A DNA stretch of 64,000 bases from Acytostelium subglobosum LB1. Its lineage: Eukaryota > Evosea > Eumycetozoa > Acytosteliales > Acytosteliaceae. The stretch spans positions 434,001-498,000 of the forward strand of contig NW_012236524.1 of assembly GCF_000787575.1 (NCBI RefSeq), given 5' to 3'. Under the pieces are notes generated by a model that saw only the letters and a program-made list of their open reading frames with translations, did not search any database and was not told where the DNA came from. This document shows, one piece after another, positions 23,992 through 35,336 of this stretch; the stretch's first letter is position 1; every line of letters starts with the position of its first letter. The position numbers were made by a program, and so were the translations under genes.

Positions 23992-26900
23992 ATGGAAGAT
24001 AGACCAAGGTGGAATCTTGATGATTCCAGTGGTAGTGGCAATCCTGGGCGGATAACATCTCCTGGTCTGACCCGCAGGAATATTGCCAACAGTGGCGGAC
24101 ATGGTGGCCCTCCACAAATGAGCTATGATCCAACAAACAACATGAACAATATCAACATCAACAACAATAACAATAACTACAATAACAACAACTACAATAA
24201 TAATAATAATAATTTTGGAAACAGTATGAGTAGCAATCAAAGTGGTGGAGGTGGAGAATGGGACATGGGACTGTCGCACACTGGAATATTCCCTCACACA
24301 AGAGGTGACAAGGATGATCATACTATGCTCAGGGCTTCACAAAAGGCATCATCGTTCTTCCCCATCAGAGAGGGAGACGCTTCGGCTCACGCTCAACACG
24401 AGACCGAGTTGGAGAAGAAGCTCAAGGAGGCTCAGGCCACAAAGAACAGGACCGGAATGTTTGTCTACGCCAAACATCTATTCTACAGTATCCCTCACAA
24501 GAAGAAGGAGAGCGTTGACATCCTCAGTGACATATCATTCCTGCTCAAGCCCAAGGAGATGACACTGATCCTTGGTTCGCCAGGTTGTGGAAAGACTGCC
24601 CTCTTCAAGACTCTCGCGGGCCAAGTCAAGGCAGACAAACTACGTGGCGACCTCCTCTTCAATGGCCGTCCGATAAACTATCACAACCATCATCGCGAGT
24701 TGTCAATGGTCACACAAGATGATGATCATTATGGTATGTTCATGGAATGATTCCATCTTGTCACCCCTCCCCACACTCACTAACTCACTCAAATCAATCA
24801 AATAACATCTAGCCCTGTTGACTGTTAAGGAAACAGTTAGATTCGCGTTGGACTGCACTGGAGACCCGCTACTTACCGCGGCAGAAAAGGAGGAGCGTGT
24901 GGAGATATTGTTGAGAACAATGGGACTGGACCATGTCAAGAATACGCTGGTCGGTGATAACTTGGTGCGTGGTGTATCTGGTGGCCAGAAGAAGCGTGTG
25001 ACAATCAGCACCAGCATCATTAAGGGTGCGGACCTGATACTGATGGATGAGCCAACCACGGGTCTGGACAGTTCGACCGCCTACGATCTGTTATGTACCG
25101 TGCGCAAGTTTGTAGACATCCTCAACGTGACGGCATTGGTCACACTGCTCCAGCCTAGTGCACAGCTCTCTTCACTCTTTGACAATCTGATCATCCTGAC
25201 CGAGGGCAAGATCGCCTACTTTGGACCTATGAGTGAGGCACTGGACTACTTCGAGTCTCTTGGATTCATTTGTCCCAAACACAGCAACCCATCAGAGTTC
25301 TTCCGTAAGTATTTTCCCATCTCATTCACCCTGGAATCATTCCAATGATCACATGCTCACTCATACTAACTCAATCACAATCACTCAACAAACAAACAGA
25401 GGAGATTGTTGATGACCCAGCCAGATATTCATACCATCGTCCACCGAGATGCCAGACTCCTGATGACTTTGTGAATGCATACCGTGCATCACCATTGTAT
25501 CAAAGTGTCCTGGCGACTATTGACGCCAATCCAAGTGGCGTGTTGCCACCTCGTACCAAGGAGGACTTTAGTGACAACACCGACCTGCCAAAGTTCGCAC
25601 AGCCAATGTACAAGCAGACATTCTTCACTGTCAAGCGTGGATTCATCATGGCCAAGAGGAACTACATCAATGACTTGGTTAGGATATTGAAGGGCACGAT
25701 CGTGGGCTGCATCCTCGGTTTCCTTTTCTACCGTCTCGATCACAACCAGTTGGGTGGCCAGAACAGGTTCGGTCTGATCTTCTTTGCCATGACATTCATC
25801 ATCTTCTCATCTTTCGGTGCGCTCCAGGAGTTCTTCCAACATCGACACATGTTCAATGTACAGCGGAAGGCGTACTACTATGGCACTCTACCATTCTTCA
25901 CGTCCAACATGACCTACGATCTTCCAGCCAGAATCATCGAAATCCTAGTATTTGCCTCAATCGTCTACTGGGTGAGCAACATGCGTGCAACCTTTGTACG
26001 CTTTGGATATTGGTTAATCATGTTCCTTTTGTAAGTCCTATCACTCACCCACCACTCACATCAAACTTGGAATCAATCCATCTCTCGTTCAATCACTCAA
26101 TCTATCATACACAAACAATTACTAACTCATTCCCCACTCACCTCAATAACACAGAGTTGATCAATTGTCGGTTGCCTTTATTAAGATGTTCTCATCGTTC
26201 TCTCCAAATGTAGCCATTGGAAATGTGATATCTGGTGCGGTAATGGGTATATTCTTGCTCGTGTCTGGTTTCATGGCGCCAAGGAATGTCACACCAGGAT
26301 GGTGGATATGGCTGTACTACTTGTCTCCATACACCTATGTCTTCCAGGGATTGGCCATCAATGAGTTCCAGGGCCAGCCATACCATTGCAAGACCAAGGA
26401 GTACGTCCCACCAATCGGTTACCCACTTCTCAACGTGTCCGTGGCCGATGGCGGTTATGGCGGTGCCCAAGCCTGCCAGTACACCCATGGAGAGCAGTTC
26501 CTACGTCTCTTTGGAATGCACACCAACAATGGATACAAGTACATTTGTATTGTGATCGTAGCAATCTTCACAATATTCTGTACCTTTGTCGCATTCCTCG
26601 GCATGCACTTCATCCGCTTCAATACCAAGCCCAAGGATCAGAAGCGCATTCCTGTCAAGGGATTCCTCGGCTACCTCGGCATGACAGAGTCCATCGAAAA
26701 GTCCAACGCCAGCCGCAAATTGAAGCGCGCATCCAAGCTTAGCAAGGGCAGTGATCACTCCGCAGTTCAAACAGACAATGCAGGAAACATTATAATACCA
26801 CCCAATGGAGATCCTACGACGGGGGCCGCGCGTCAGAGCCGCTCGGACACCACCGCGGCGGCAGCAGGCTCATCATCAGGCGCGATCACAGGTGATGGAA

Positions 26901-28768
26901 GCTACATATCATTCGACACACTGTCATACGCTGTGGACTATCAAAAGCCGGACGAGAACAATCCAAAGAAGAAGGTCAAGGTCAAGTTGCAACTCTTGGA
27001 CAAGATATCCGGATATGCCAAACCAGGTGAGATGTTGGCGCTGATGGGTCCTTCTGGCGCTGGAAAGAGTACACTGTTGGATGTTATTGCAGGAAGAAAG
27101 ACTGGAGGATACATTGACGGCCAGATCCTCGTCAATGGCAAGCCCAAGGACAAATTCTTCACACGTGGCGCTGCATACATTGAGCAACAGGACATCTTGC
27201 CACCCACACAAACAGTGCGCGAAGCCATCATGTTCAGTGCCAACCTTCGTCTTGACCCAACAGTTCGCACACCTCAGGATCGCGCCAATATGGTTGATCG
27301 TATCATCAACATTCTCATGCTCACCAAGATCAAGGACCTACCCATTGGTTTGCTGGGCGATGGTATCTCGCTGTCCCAAAGAAAGCGTGTCAACATTGGA
27401 GTGGAGCTGGCAAGTGGACCCGAGATCATCTTCCTTGATGAGCCAACCTCTGGTCTGGACTCAGGTGCCGCCTACAAGGTGATCAAGTTGGTGAGTCGTG
27501 TGGCCAAGAACTTCAAGAGGACAATCATCTGCACGATCCATCAGCCTTCAGTGTCCATCTTTGAGAAGTTTGACAAGTTACTCCTGCTGAAGAAGGGTGG
27601 CGAGACCATCTACTTTGGTCCACTCGGTCACAACAGTGAGACTGTGCTCAGTTTCTTTGCACGATCAAACATGCACATTGCTCCTCATTACAACCCTGCA
27701 GACTTTGTGCTGGAGGTTGCCGATGGCACTAGGAAGCCTGTCGATCCCGCTGGCAACCCCATACCATACGACCCAGTGGAAGAGTACAAACAATCACAAT
27801 ACGCCACGACCACACAAGATGAGCTGCGTGCTGGCATCCTGCCACCCAACTACACGTCCAAGGTGTACACGGAGGAGTTCGCCGTTGGCTGGGCCACCCA
27901 GTTCCGCCATCTCCAGAAGCGTGCCTTCATCAGCAGATTGCGTCGTCCGATGATCATCGCATCCAACATCATGCGTTCAATCGTCCTGTCCGTTCTCATT
28001 GGTACACTCTTTGTCAACCTTGGCCGTGAGCAACAAGATGCCAGAAGTCTTGTCGCCATCATTTTCTTCTCCCTGCTCTTTGGAGGAATGTGTGCCATTG
28101 CCATCATCCCCGTGGTGTGTCTCGAGCGATCAGTATATTACCGTGAGCGATCGGCTGGATTCTATCGTGTGTCGCCCTACATGCTCACGTACCTGATCTC
28201 GGGCTATCCGTTCCTGTTCCTGGCGGTGGTAGCCTATGTCGTGCCAGTATTCTTCATCACGGATATGAACGGAGGGCACAGTCAAAAGTTCTTCTTCTTC
28301 CTGTTCATCCTGTTCATCGTGTACATCACGATGGACATGATCGCCTTCTTCCTATCGAGCGCGATGCCTAACGATGTGGTGGCCACACTGATCATGGGTG
28401 TGATGCTGTCGCTCTCATCACTGTTTGCAGGTTTCATGATTCCTCGGCCAAGTATAGCCAAAGGTTGGCTGTTCCTACATTACATGGACGTCATCAGGTA
28501 TCCGTTCGAAGCATTGGCCACCGACCAGTTTGACGGGTCACACTACAAGTGTACCAATAACAAGGGAGCGGTTCCTGTCAATCTCAATGTCACACCAGAG
28601 CAAGTCAAATGGTTCTGTCCAATCCAAGATGGCACCCAATATCTGGAAAGCTATGGATTCCATCGTTATCTTCGTTACATTGACATTGGAATCATGTTTG
28701 GATTCTACTTCATCTTCTTCATCGGTTCATACCTGGCACTAAAGTTCATCAGATGGCAAGTCAGATAA
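23992..28768 (+). CDS. Full-size PDR-type ABC transporter, ABCG family
   Basis: Four exons: 23992-24733, 24813-25304, 25400-26030, 26155-28768, about 1492 aa. It has the reverse (NBD-TMD)x2 topology. An Asn-rich N-terminal extension precedes NBD1, which has Walker A GSPGCGKT, signature VSGGQKKR and Walker B LILMDEPTTGLD. TMD1 ends near the exon 3/4 border and in early exon 4. NBD2 has Walker A GPSGAGKST, a degenerate signature SLSQRKR and Walker B IIFLDEPTSGLD, followed by six TM helices of TMD2. An extracellular Cys-containing loop (HYKCTNN) precedes the last helix. PDR pumps export drugs, lipids or secondary metabolites. The degenerate second signature is usual for this class. Paralogue number not assigned. 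Confidence 0.95.
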
Positions 28769-28860
28769 CTCAATTGATATTAATATTAATAATAACAAAC
28801 ATTCAGTTTGATTAAATAAATGATAATAAGTATAATAATAATATGTTTAATCAATTGAAG

Positions 28861-30680
28861 TTACTTTAGATTGGCAATTTCCTCCAATACACTGGATAAC
28901 TTGGAGAGTATTTGGTACTCCTGTAAAGCTCGATCTTGTGGTGCCAGGGGTGTGATATGATCATTGAGTTCTAGATCTTCGTTACATTGAAGTGCCAACT
29001 TGATAGGTTGATCCACTATTGTCATTTGATTGCCTCCATGATTGCTACCACCATTGCTACTTCCACTTCCACTACCATTGTTGCCACCATTATTTCCACC
29101 ACCTATATTATTATTATTATTATTGTTATTCATATTCAAGAAGATATCTATGCATGATTGTGTTATCCTTTCTTTATCCAAGAATGAGTTTACAATACTA
29201 AAGTAGCGTATAAAGTGTTAGTTGTTTGGATAACAATGCCATGTTTGAATGTTGGCCAACAACTACTTACTGTCTAAACAATATTGGACCTTCACTATTA
29301 TCGTCATTAAAAGTATTCTCTCGACTGATGATGCCTCCTAAACTTCCATTGCTCATGTTCATCAGACCTTGTGAACCAAAAGGCACTCCATTATGTACAT
29401 TGTTAATGTTGAATTCCTTACTCAACTGTCTTTCAATCTCCTCCTGTTTGATTGAGTTAGTTGAATCAATCCAATTAACAACTTAATTAGTTAGACATAC
29501 TTTTGATCTTGCTCTCTTCTTGGATGATGAATCAGATGCTCTCTTCTTCTTTCCTAATGCCAATTCATGAAGATGTTGATGTGCTGCTCCATCCTGGTTC
29601 TGACAATCATAACACTTGCAGTTATCATTACAAGGAACACCTGCTTGGAAACATTCACAATACTTCTTCTTACATCCACTCTTCCGACAATGACATCCTT
29701 TGAGATGTTTCTCCACTGCTGTCTTGTCTCCACTCTAATATGATTGAGGGGTGTCAGTGCCAGTCAGTGCGGAGTCGTGGCGCCATTCGGGAAGAACAAC
29801 TTACACTGATCACCTTTTTGTTAAACTTGGGAATGAATGCGTCTGGATTTCGTTCCAGTGTGCTGGCTCGTGCCTTCTCCACTGCATCTATGTGTTCCTC
29901 GTTGTTGTGACAACCAAAGCATTGACAGTCCACGCATAGTTGTTTGTTGGCAAAGCATTCACAGTACATCTTTAGGCACTTTGAATTCTTGCAATGGCAT
30001 ACTTTGCGTTCGACCGTTGTCGCAGCAACAACATTCGTGCCCATGGTTGGCGCTGCGGCCGTTGTTGATGTGGTGGTAGTGGAGGTTGTGGTGGTTGTGG
30101 TCGTGGACGTCATTGGCGCGGCCATGGACATCGATGATGATCTCTGTGATGAGAATGGAATGGGCGGTGCCAGGGGTGGTGGAAGTGTAAAGTTGTTTGA
30201 TGTTGTTGACATGTGTGATGGTGATGCATTGGGTGAAGCACCATTGATTGGCGACGTGCCCTGGCCAGAGCCACTACTAGTGCGTTTCTTTGATATGGCT
30301 GAAGTTGATGGCATTTGTGGAAATGGCATCATCTGTGATCCAAATTGAGGTGACCTGTCGCTTGGCTTGGAGGAATCGATCATCATAGTATCACCACTTG
30401 TACCATTACTATGTTCCTTGCCTCTAATGATCAATGGATAGCTCAGTGGTGCGTACCTTGATGTTCCAACACCATTGGTACCATCACTACTATTACTTAG
30501 AGTTGTAGTTGTGGTTGTATTGTTTGCTGGAGTCATGGTTGTATCGGATGATGAAGTATTCGAGTATTCATCATTGCCAATGTTGTGATGATAATGTTGT
30601 TGCTGTTGTTGCTGCAGTTGTTGTTGTTGCTGCTGCGAGTGAGCAGCTGTAGATTCGTAGTTCATATCGTCGTTCATCAT
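28861..30680 (-). CDS. CXC/Tesmin (LIN54-type) DNA-binding protein
   Basis: Four coding exons on the minus strand: 30680-29805, 29734-29501, 29443-29271, 29197-28861, about 539 aa. Two cysteine-rich CXC (CRC) motifs are separated by a conserved linker: [19 protein letters not shown] with CFGC, then [17 protein letters not shown] with CKCYDCQN. The linker ends in NPDAFIPKF, close to the RNPxAFxPK hinge of LIN54/TSO1. A basic segment (GKKKRAS ... KKRARSK) is a likely nuclear localisation signal. The N-terminus is Gln- and Ser/Thr-rich. By family knowledge it binds CHR-type promoter elements, possibly in a DREAM/MuvB-like complex. I start at the ATG at 30680; sequence upstream stays open to a CAG acceptor at 30747-30748 but has no ATG, so a 5' UTR intron (about 30844-30747) is likely. 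Confidence 0.88.
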
Positions 30681-31103
30681 GTCAATGTGATCTATATCAT
30701 TGATATATTGAATCAAATGATTGACTATATTCAATTGATCAAAGTCCTGTCAACCTGTAATGTAATGTAATGTCTTTGAGCGAGTGAATGAGTGAGTGAA
30801 TGAGTGACGTTTCGTTCAAAGTAGGTTGGTTGGCTGATTCATACCTTAAGTATATCTATTCTATATATCTATATTGATCGATATAATATGATGTAATATT
30901 ATGACACTGTCAGAGATAGGTTAATCATGCAAGCATACAGATAGTATCTCTATCACATTCACTCAAAGTTGTCATTCAAGAAGAGTGTGGGATGGGTTCC
31001 ATTTGAATTCAAATATTTGAATTTAAATTTTTGAAAATACTGTTAGAAAAAATTGGAACTTCTAAACCAATCTAGAATAATAATAATAATAATAATAATA
31101 TAT
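30681..31103. other. Intergenic region with probable 5' UTR intron
   Basis: Upstream DNA of the CXC gene (minus) with a possible donor AAG/GTATGA at 30845/30844, then AT-rich DNA and the 3' UTR region of the ComC-like gene near 31020-31100 including (AAT)n. Confidence 0.45.
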
Positions 31104-33889
31104 TTATATAATTCCAGGAGTCTTATAAGCATCAATCTTCTCTGTGATGGTCTTTTTCTCTTTGCTGTAACGTCTCATCTTTCGAACGGTTAGGAATGTT
31201 GCCAATGCCAACGCGAGGATGACAAAGACTGACACGCAAACAATGGAGACAATCATCAACATTGTGAATTTGGACTGCTTGCCCTGATCCTCTTGCGCCT
31301 TGATCGACACCAATGTTCCAAAGTCAGGATCTATAACACATTCGGAACACAATGGCAAGTGCATTGCTACCATGCTCGTGTCGTTGATATGCACTAGTCC
31401 GATCTTGGAGAATGCCGGCACACCATTGGACATCATCACGGTGAGGAAACGGCCGTAAAAGTCAAAGGAACCGGTGGACAGTGCGTAGCTCTGGTACACC
31501 GAGTCCTGGTTGATGAGGCGCAGTTGACCGGCTTGTTGAGCACGTGCCGAGTTCATCTTGAACAGCACGCGGAGATGGTTGCTCGATAGCAAGTATGGCC
31601 AGTTGGTGATGTTGATCCACATCTTGGATGTGCCGCCAAGTAGTGTGAGTGTGCGGCCAGCAAACACTACTTGTCTAGTCTCATTGATGAACTCGATAGT
31701 AGTCTTGACTGATGTGTTTTGTTGTTGTACATTATAGCTGTCGACATTAATAAATCGCACCACATTGCCCAGACCATCAACTTCCTGTACCTCGGCCACT
31801 GAGAATGTAAACTCCTCAGACTCCGCATCCGATGTAGTTGAGTTTGAAGTGACATTGAATGTGCCCACCGGGGTAGCAGGGTCCTGAGTATACTTGGGGC
31901 TGGATATCAAGACTATAATTGATTGAATGAGAGGGTGAGTGAGTAAGTGGGCTTGGACAATGTGATGGTCATTAATTGATCAAACATACTTTGTGAACAG
32001 TCATCTCCATAGTATCCTGGCTTACAGACACATATTCCAGTGAATGGGCATACAGTGTCCAAACTCGCGACAGTTGCAATTCTTGTTGACTGGCTTGATG
32101 TCGACTGTGAGGTGGGGTAGCGAGTGAGTATGGGATGGTCACGTCTCCGTGATGATTACTACTTACTAACATTAATCAAAGAGTCTGATGCGAATGTCTT
32201 GCCATTGACATTGACGGTAAGTGGCAGTGATCCATAGTTGTTGAAGGTCATCTGGCATTGGACTCGACCGCGGGTCACGGATGTGAGTGAACATGTTGTG
32301 TTGTCAATTGTAATTAGAGTGTTTGATAGGGATACTGTATCACCAAAGTCACCATCCATGACAACCAATGTCTCGTTGGAGAATAGTTGTGGTACACCTG
32401 TTACATATGGATACTCCTTTGGTCCACAACTATAGTTGAATGGTGTGTTGATTGGATGTGTGAGGTAGAAGTTGAACTTCTCCAACATACAAGTGAAGCA
32501 ATTAGGTATACTAGTTGCATTGACACTAATATTTGAAACATCACATCCTCCACCATTAGTAACATTGAATGAACTATTGTTTGATATCAAGTTCTTGATG
32601 AATGGAATGTCCGTGATCCTAGTTTGAGTTTGGTTGATTGATTGAGTGAGTTAGTGAGCTTGATGGTTGGTTGAGTGAGTGGATGAACTTACAATGAGCT
32701 TGGCCATATTGGAAGATTCAGAACATTGATGTCAATCAGTGACTTGATGTTACTGGAAATGGAAAGATGATGTTAGTCATATGATTGATTGATTGAATTG
32801 AGTGGGTCCAAAGGACTTACATAATGCCATCCTTGTTGTTAACACCAACAGTTAGATTGAGTAAGTTGTTTCCACCGAGTATATTAAGATTACTATTGTC
32901 GGAGAATGAGTCAGTCAGGTGATTGAGTGTGGATGTTGGTGATCAAGGATGAAACATACATGTTTAGAAGATTGGGGAAGTTACTAGTCTTGATAGAGAT
33001 GTCAGCCAGACCCAAAAGATTGATGTCCAGGGATAGTTTGGCAATTGATGAAACTGTCTTGGATACATTCCAATACTTGATTTCGTTGCCTCGCATGTCA
33101 CTATGAGGTTGTCCAATGTTTGAGTTAGTATTCCACATGTGATTGAATGACTTGACACAGATGACTTACAGTTGATTTAAATACAGATTGGTTGATATTT
33201 CATCAGGAATTGAGGAAATTGAACTATTTACAAGTGATCTAAGTTGATGATGAGGATGTTAGTATCCAAACTGATCAATCAATGAATGAATGGTTCTTAC
33301 AAGAATGATAACTTGGGAACATTGGACATTAGCTGTTTTGGAAGTGTCATTAATGTGTTGTCATTGAGTAATGTGATTGAGATACATGAGTTGGATACAA
33401 GGTAGTCCAGGACTGATGTACATGGTACAGCTTTGGCCAGTGCACTCGAGTATTTGATAGACAATGATTCCAAATTATTGAATACCAATTTTCCATTATT
33501 ATTGATTGGCAATGATGAGTTCTTGGCAATTGGTGCACGATTCAAATTGATCGTTATCGATTGTATCAATGAGTATGAACTGCCGCCGCCACCAATGGTC
33601 ACTGTTAACAGACTACCAGGTGGTTCCAAACATTTAATCTCTGGTATATTACTACATGCTGAGTATGAGTTGATCGAGTTCCAATTCATACCATATTGTG
33701 TAGATATCCACATAAGGTTATTATCTGTTTTAGTTGTTGGGGAAAGGTCGAGGGCAAGTGTTAGGGGAAGGGGCGAGGGTTGGGGATGAGGTTAGACATA
33801 CATTCAACTGGATCCAGTTGTGCACCTGATGTTGTAAATGTGAATATGGATAATAATAGCAACAATATTAATCGAGTAGTTATTGCCAT
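31104..33889 (-). CDS. ComC-like receptor: LRR region, IPT/TIG, EGF, TM
   Basis: Nine exons on the minus strand: 33889-33802, 33724-33301, 33238-33170, 33100-32960, 32892-32821, 32752-32693, 32618-32167, 32104-31990, 31912-31104; about 742 aa once one base is skipped. A signal peptide (LILLLLSIFTFTTSGA) is followed by leucine-rich-like repeats, partly one repeat per small phase-2 exon. Then come an IPT/TIG domain (around VTGVPQLFSNETLVV), an EGF-like module with the DIKPVNKNCNC lead-in and CVCKPGYYGDDC, and a beta-rich membrane-proximal domain like that of ComC. One TM helix lies at residues 690-717, followed by a short basic tail. Many N-glycosylation sequons occur. Such proteins act in cell-cell signalling and adhesion. 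The EGF exon contains a frame break near 32040-32060. Confidence 0.82.
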
Positions 33890-35336
33890 TTCTAAATATT
33901 AATATTAATTAATTATAAGTAATAAGTAATAAATAATTATAGGGTTTGTGGAAACTGGAGAACTATGTTACACAACAACACTTTGTTGTTGATGATGTTG
34001 ATGGGGATGTGATTGGATGATGATGTGCTGGTTCTTGAGACTAGACTCTCAATGTGAAGTGATTGGGAATTGATTGGATCGGATTGGATTGGATTAGGAG
34101 AGGGCTCTTCTAAGTTGATTGATTGATGATGTTGATGATGATGATGTTGGAACATGTACTATTATGTGTGTGCGAGTTGGCGAGTGTGTGTTTGTATAAA
34201 CAGTATAACAGTAGAGATAGATAGATAGGCTTAACACAGACAAAATCGTTGACATGCGAGAGGCTCAAACACAACTCTTTGATTGTTTGATCACTCACTC
34301 AGTCACTTAGTCACTTGACATCAATCAATCAGGCAGGCATCTTAACCAATATTGCCATTGAAGTAGTTTGAAGCTGTACAAAGAAAACAAACGATCCATT
34401 GAGTAATCAAGAGGTTTGTGTTATGATAACTCTTGTTTGTATGTATGTACAAATAGAAGGCCAGTGGCTTGCTATTAAAGGGTACAATAGTGTAGTGCAA
34501 TATGTTCAATTGGCTTGCCTTGGGTGGGTCTGGAGAGCCAGAGTGTCACCTCTTGCTCATGTGATGAGTGATTGAGTGAGTGAGTGAGTACTGTTGTGTT
34601 GTGTTGTGGTGAGTGTGTGAGGGTGTGAGTGGTGATGTGTTGTGATGGAGGCAGAAGTAGTAGTTGCCATCCACCTATCCTTGCGAGTAAGTGTTAAAGA
34701 AGGTCAACTGGAGGTCAAGTGTGTGTGGTGTCTCTATCCGTTCACCCTTCTAATCACAGATACACACACACACAACAATACTTCGATTGATCAAACACGC
34801 TCAGATCAAGATCACCCACACACGTTAAGATTTAACCATGTGATTTGGTGATCTTGAACACCTTACACTGACTTCCACAACCAACGAACGACATTGTAAT
34901 TACTAATAATTATTATTATATTATTATTACATCATTGTTATTTCGTTTCAATGTTTGAAGTGACACTCCTCACTTAACAAACAAGTTCCAAGATTAGTTG
35001 AGGATGGACTGAAAGTCATTACAGGTTATAATCCCAAAGGCCTCATATATTCTGTTGTTTGATTAGATTATATATCGATACATCTCCAATAACCTGATAC
35101 TTGGGTGGAGATAATAATAATAACCTTGGATACCAAGTTAACAATCAATCAATCACTCAACCTTTGGATTTCTTTTATTGAGTTTGATTGAACAACACTG
35201 GGCGTGTCGTATCGAGTGTCGCTCCCATCAATCAATCAAACAATCTATCAATCTATCAACGCCACATTATTGTTTCCATGTTGTGTTGTTGTTACCAACC
35301 CTATTTATTATTGTACAATACAGGGTTCCAGTTATA
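33890..35336. other. Intergenic region
   Basis: 1.45 kb of upstream DNA of the ComC-like gene and 3' flank of the PP4R1 gene. Includes TTGA-type repeats (34110-34130), GAGT repeats (34570-34600) and AT-rich stretches. No gene seen; the ORF at 34642-34851 has no coding character. Confidence 0.5.
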
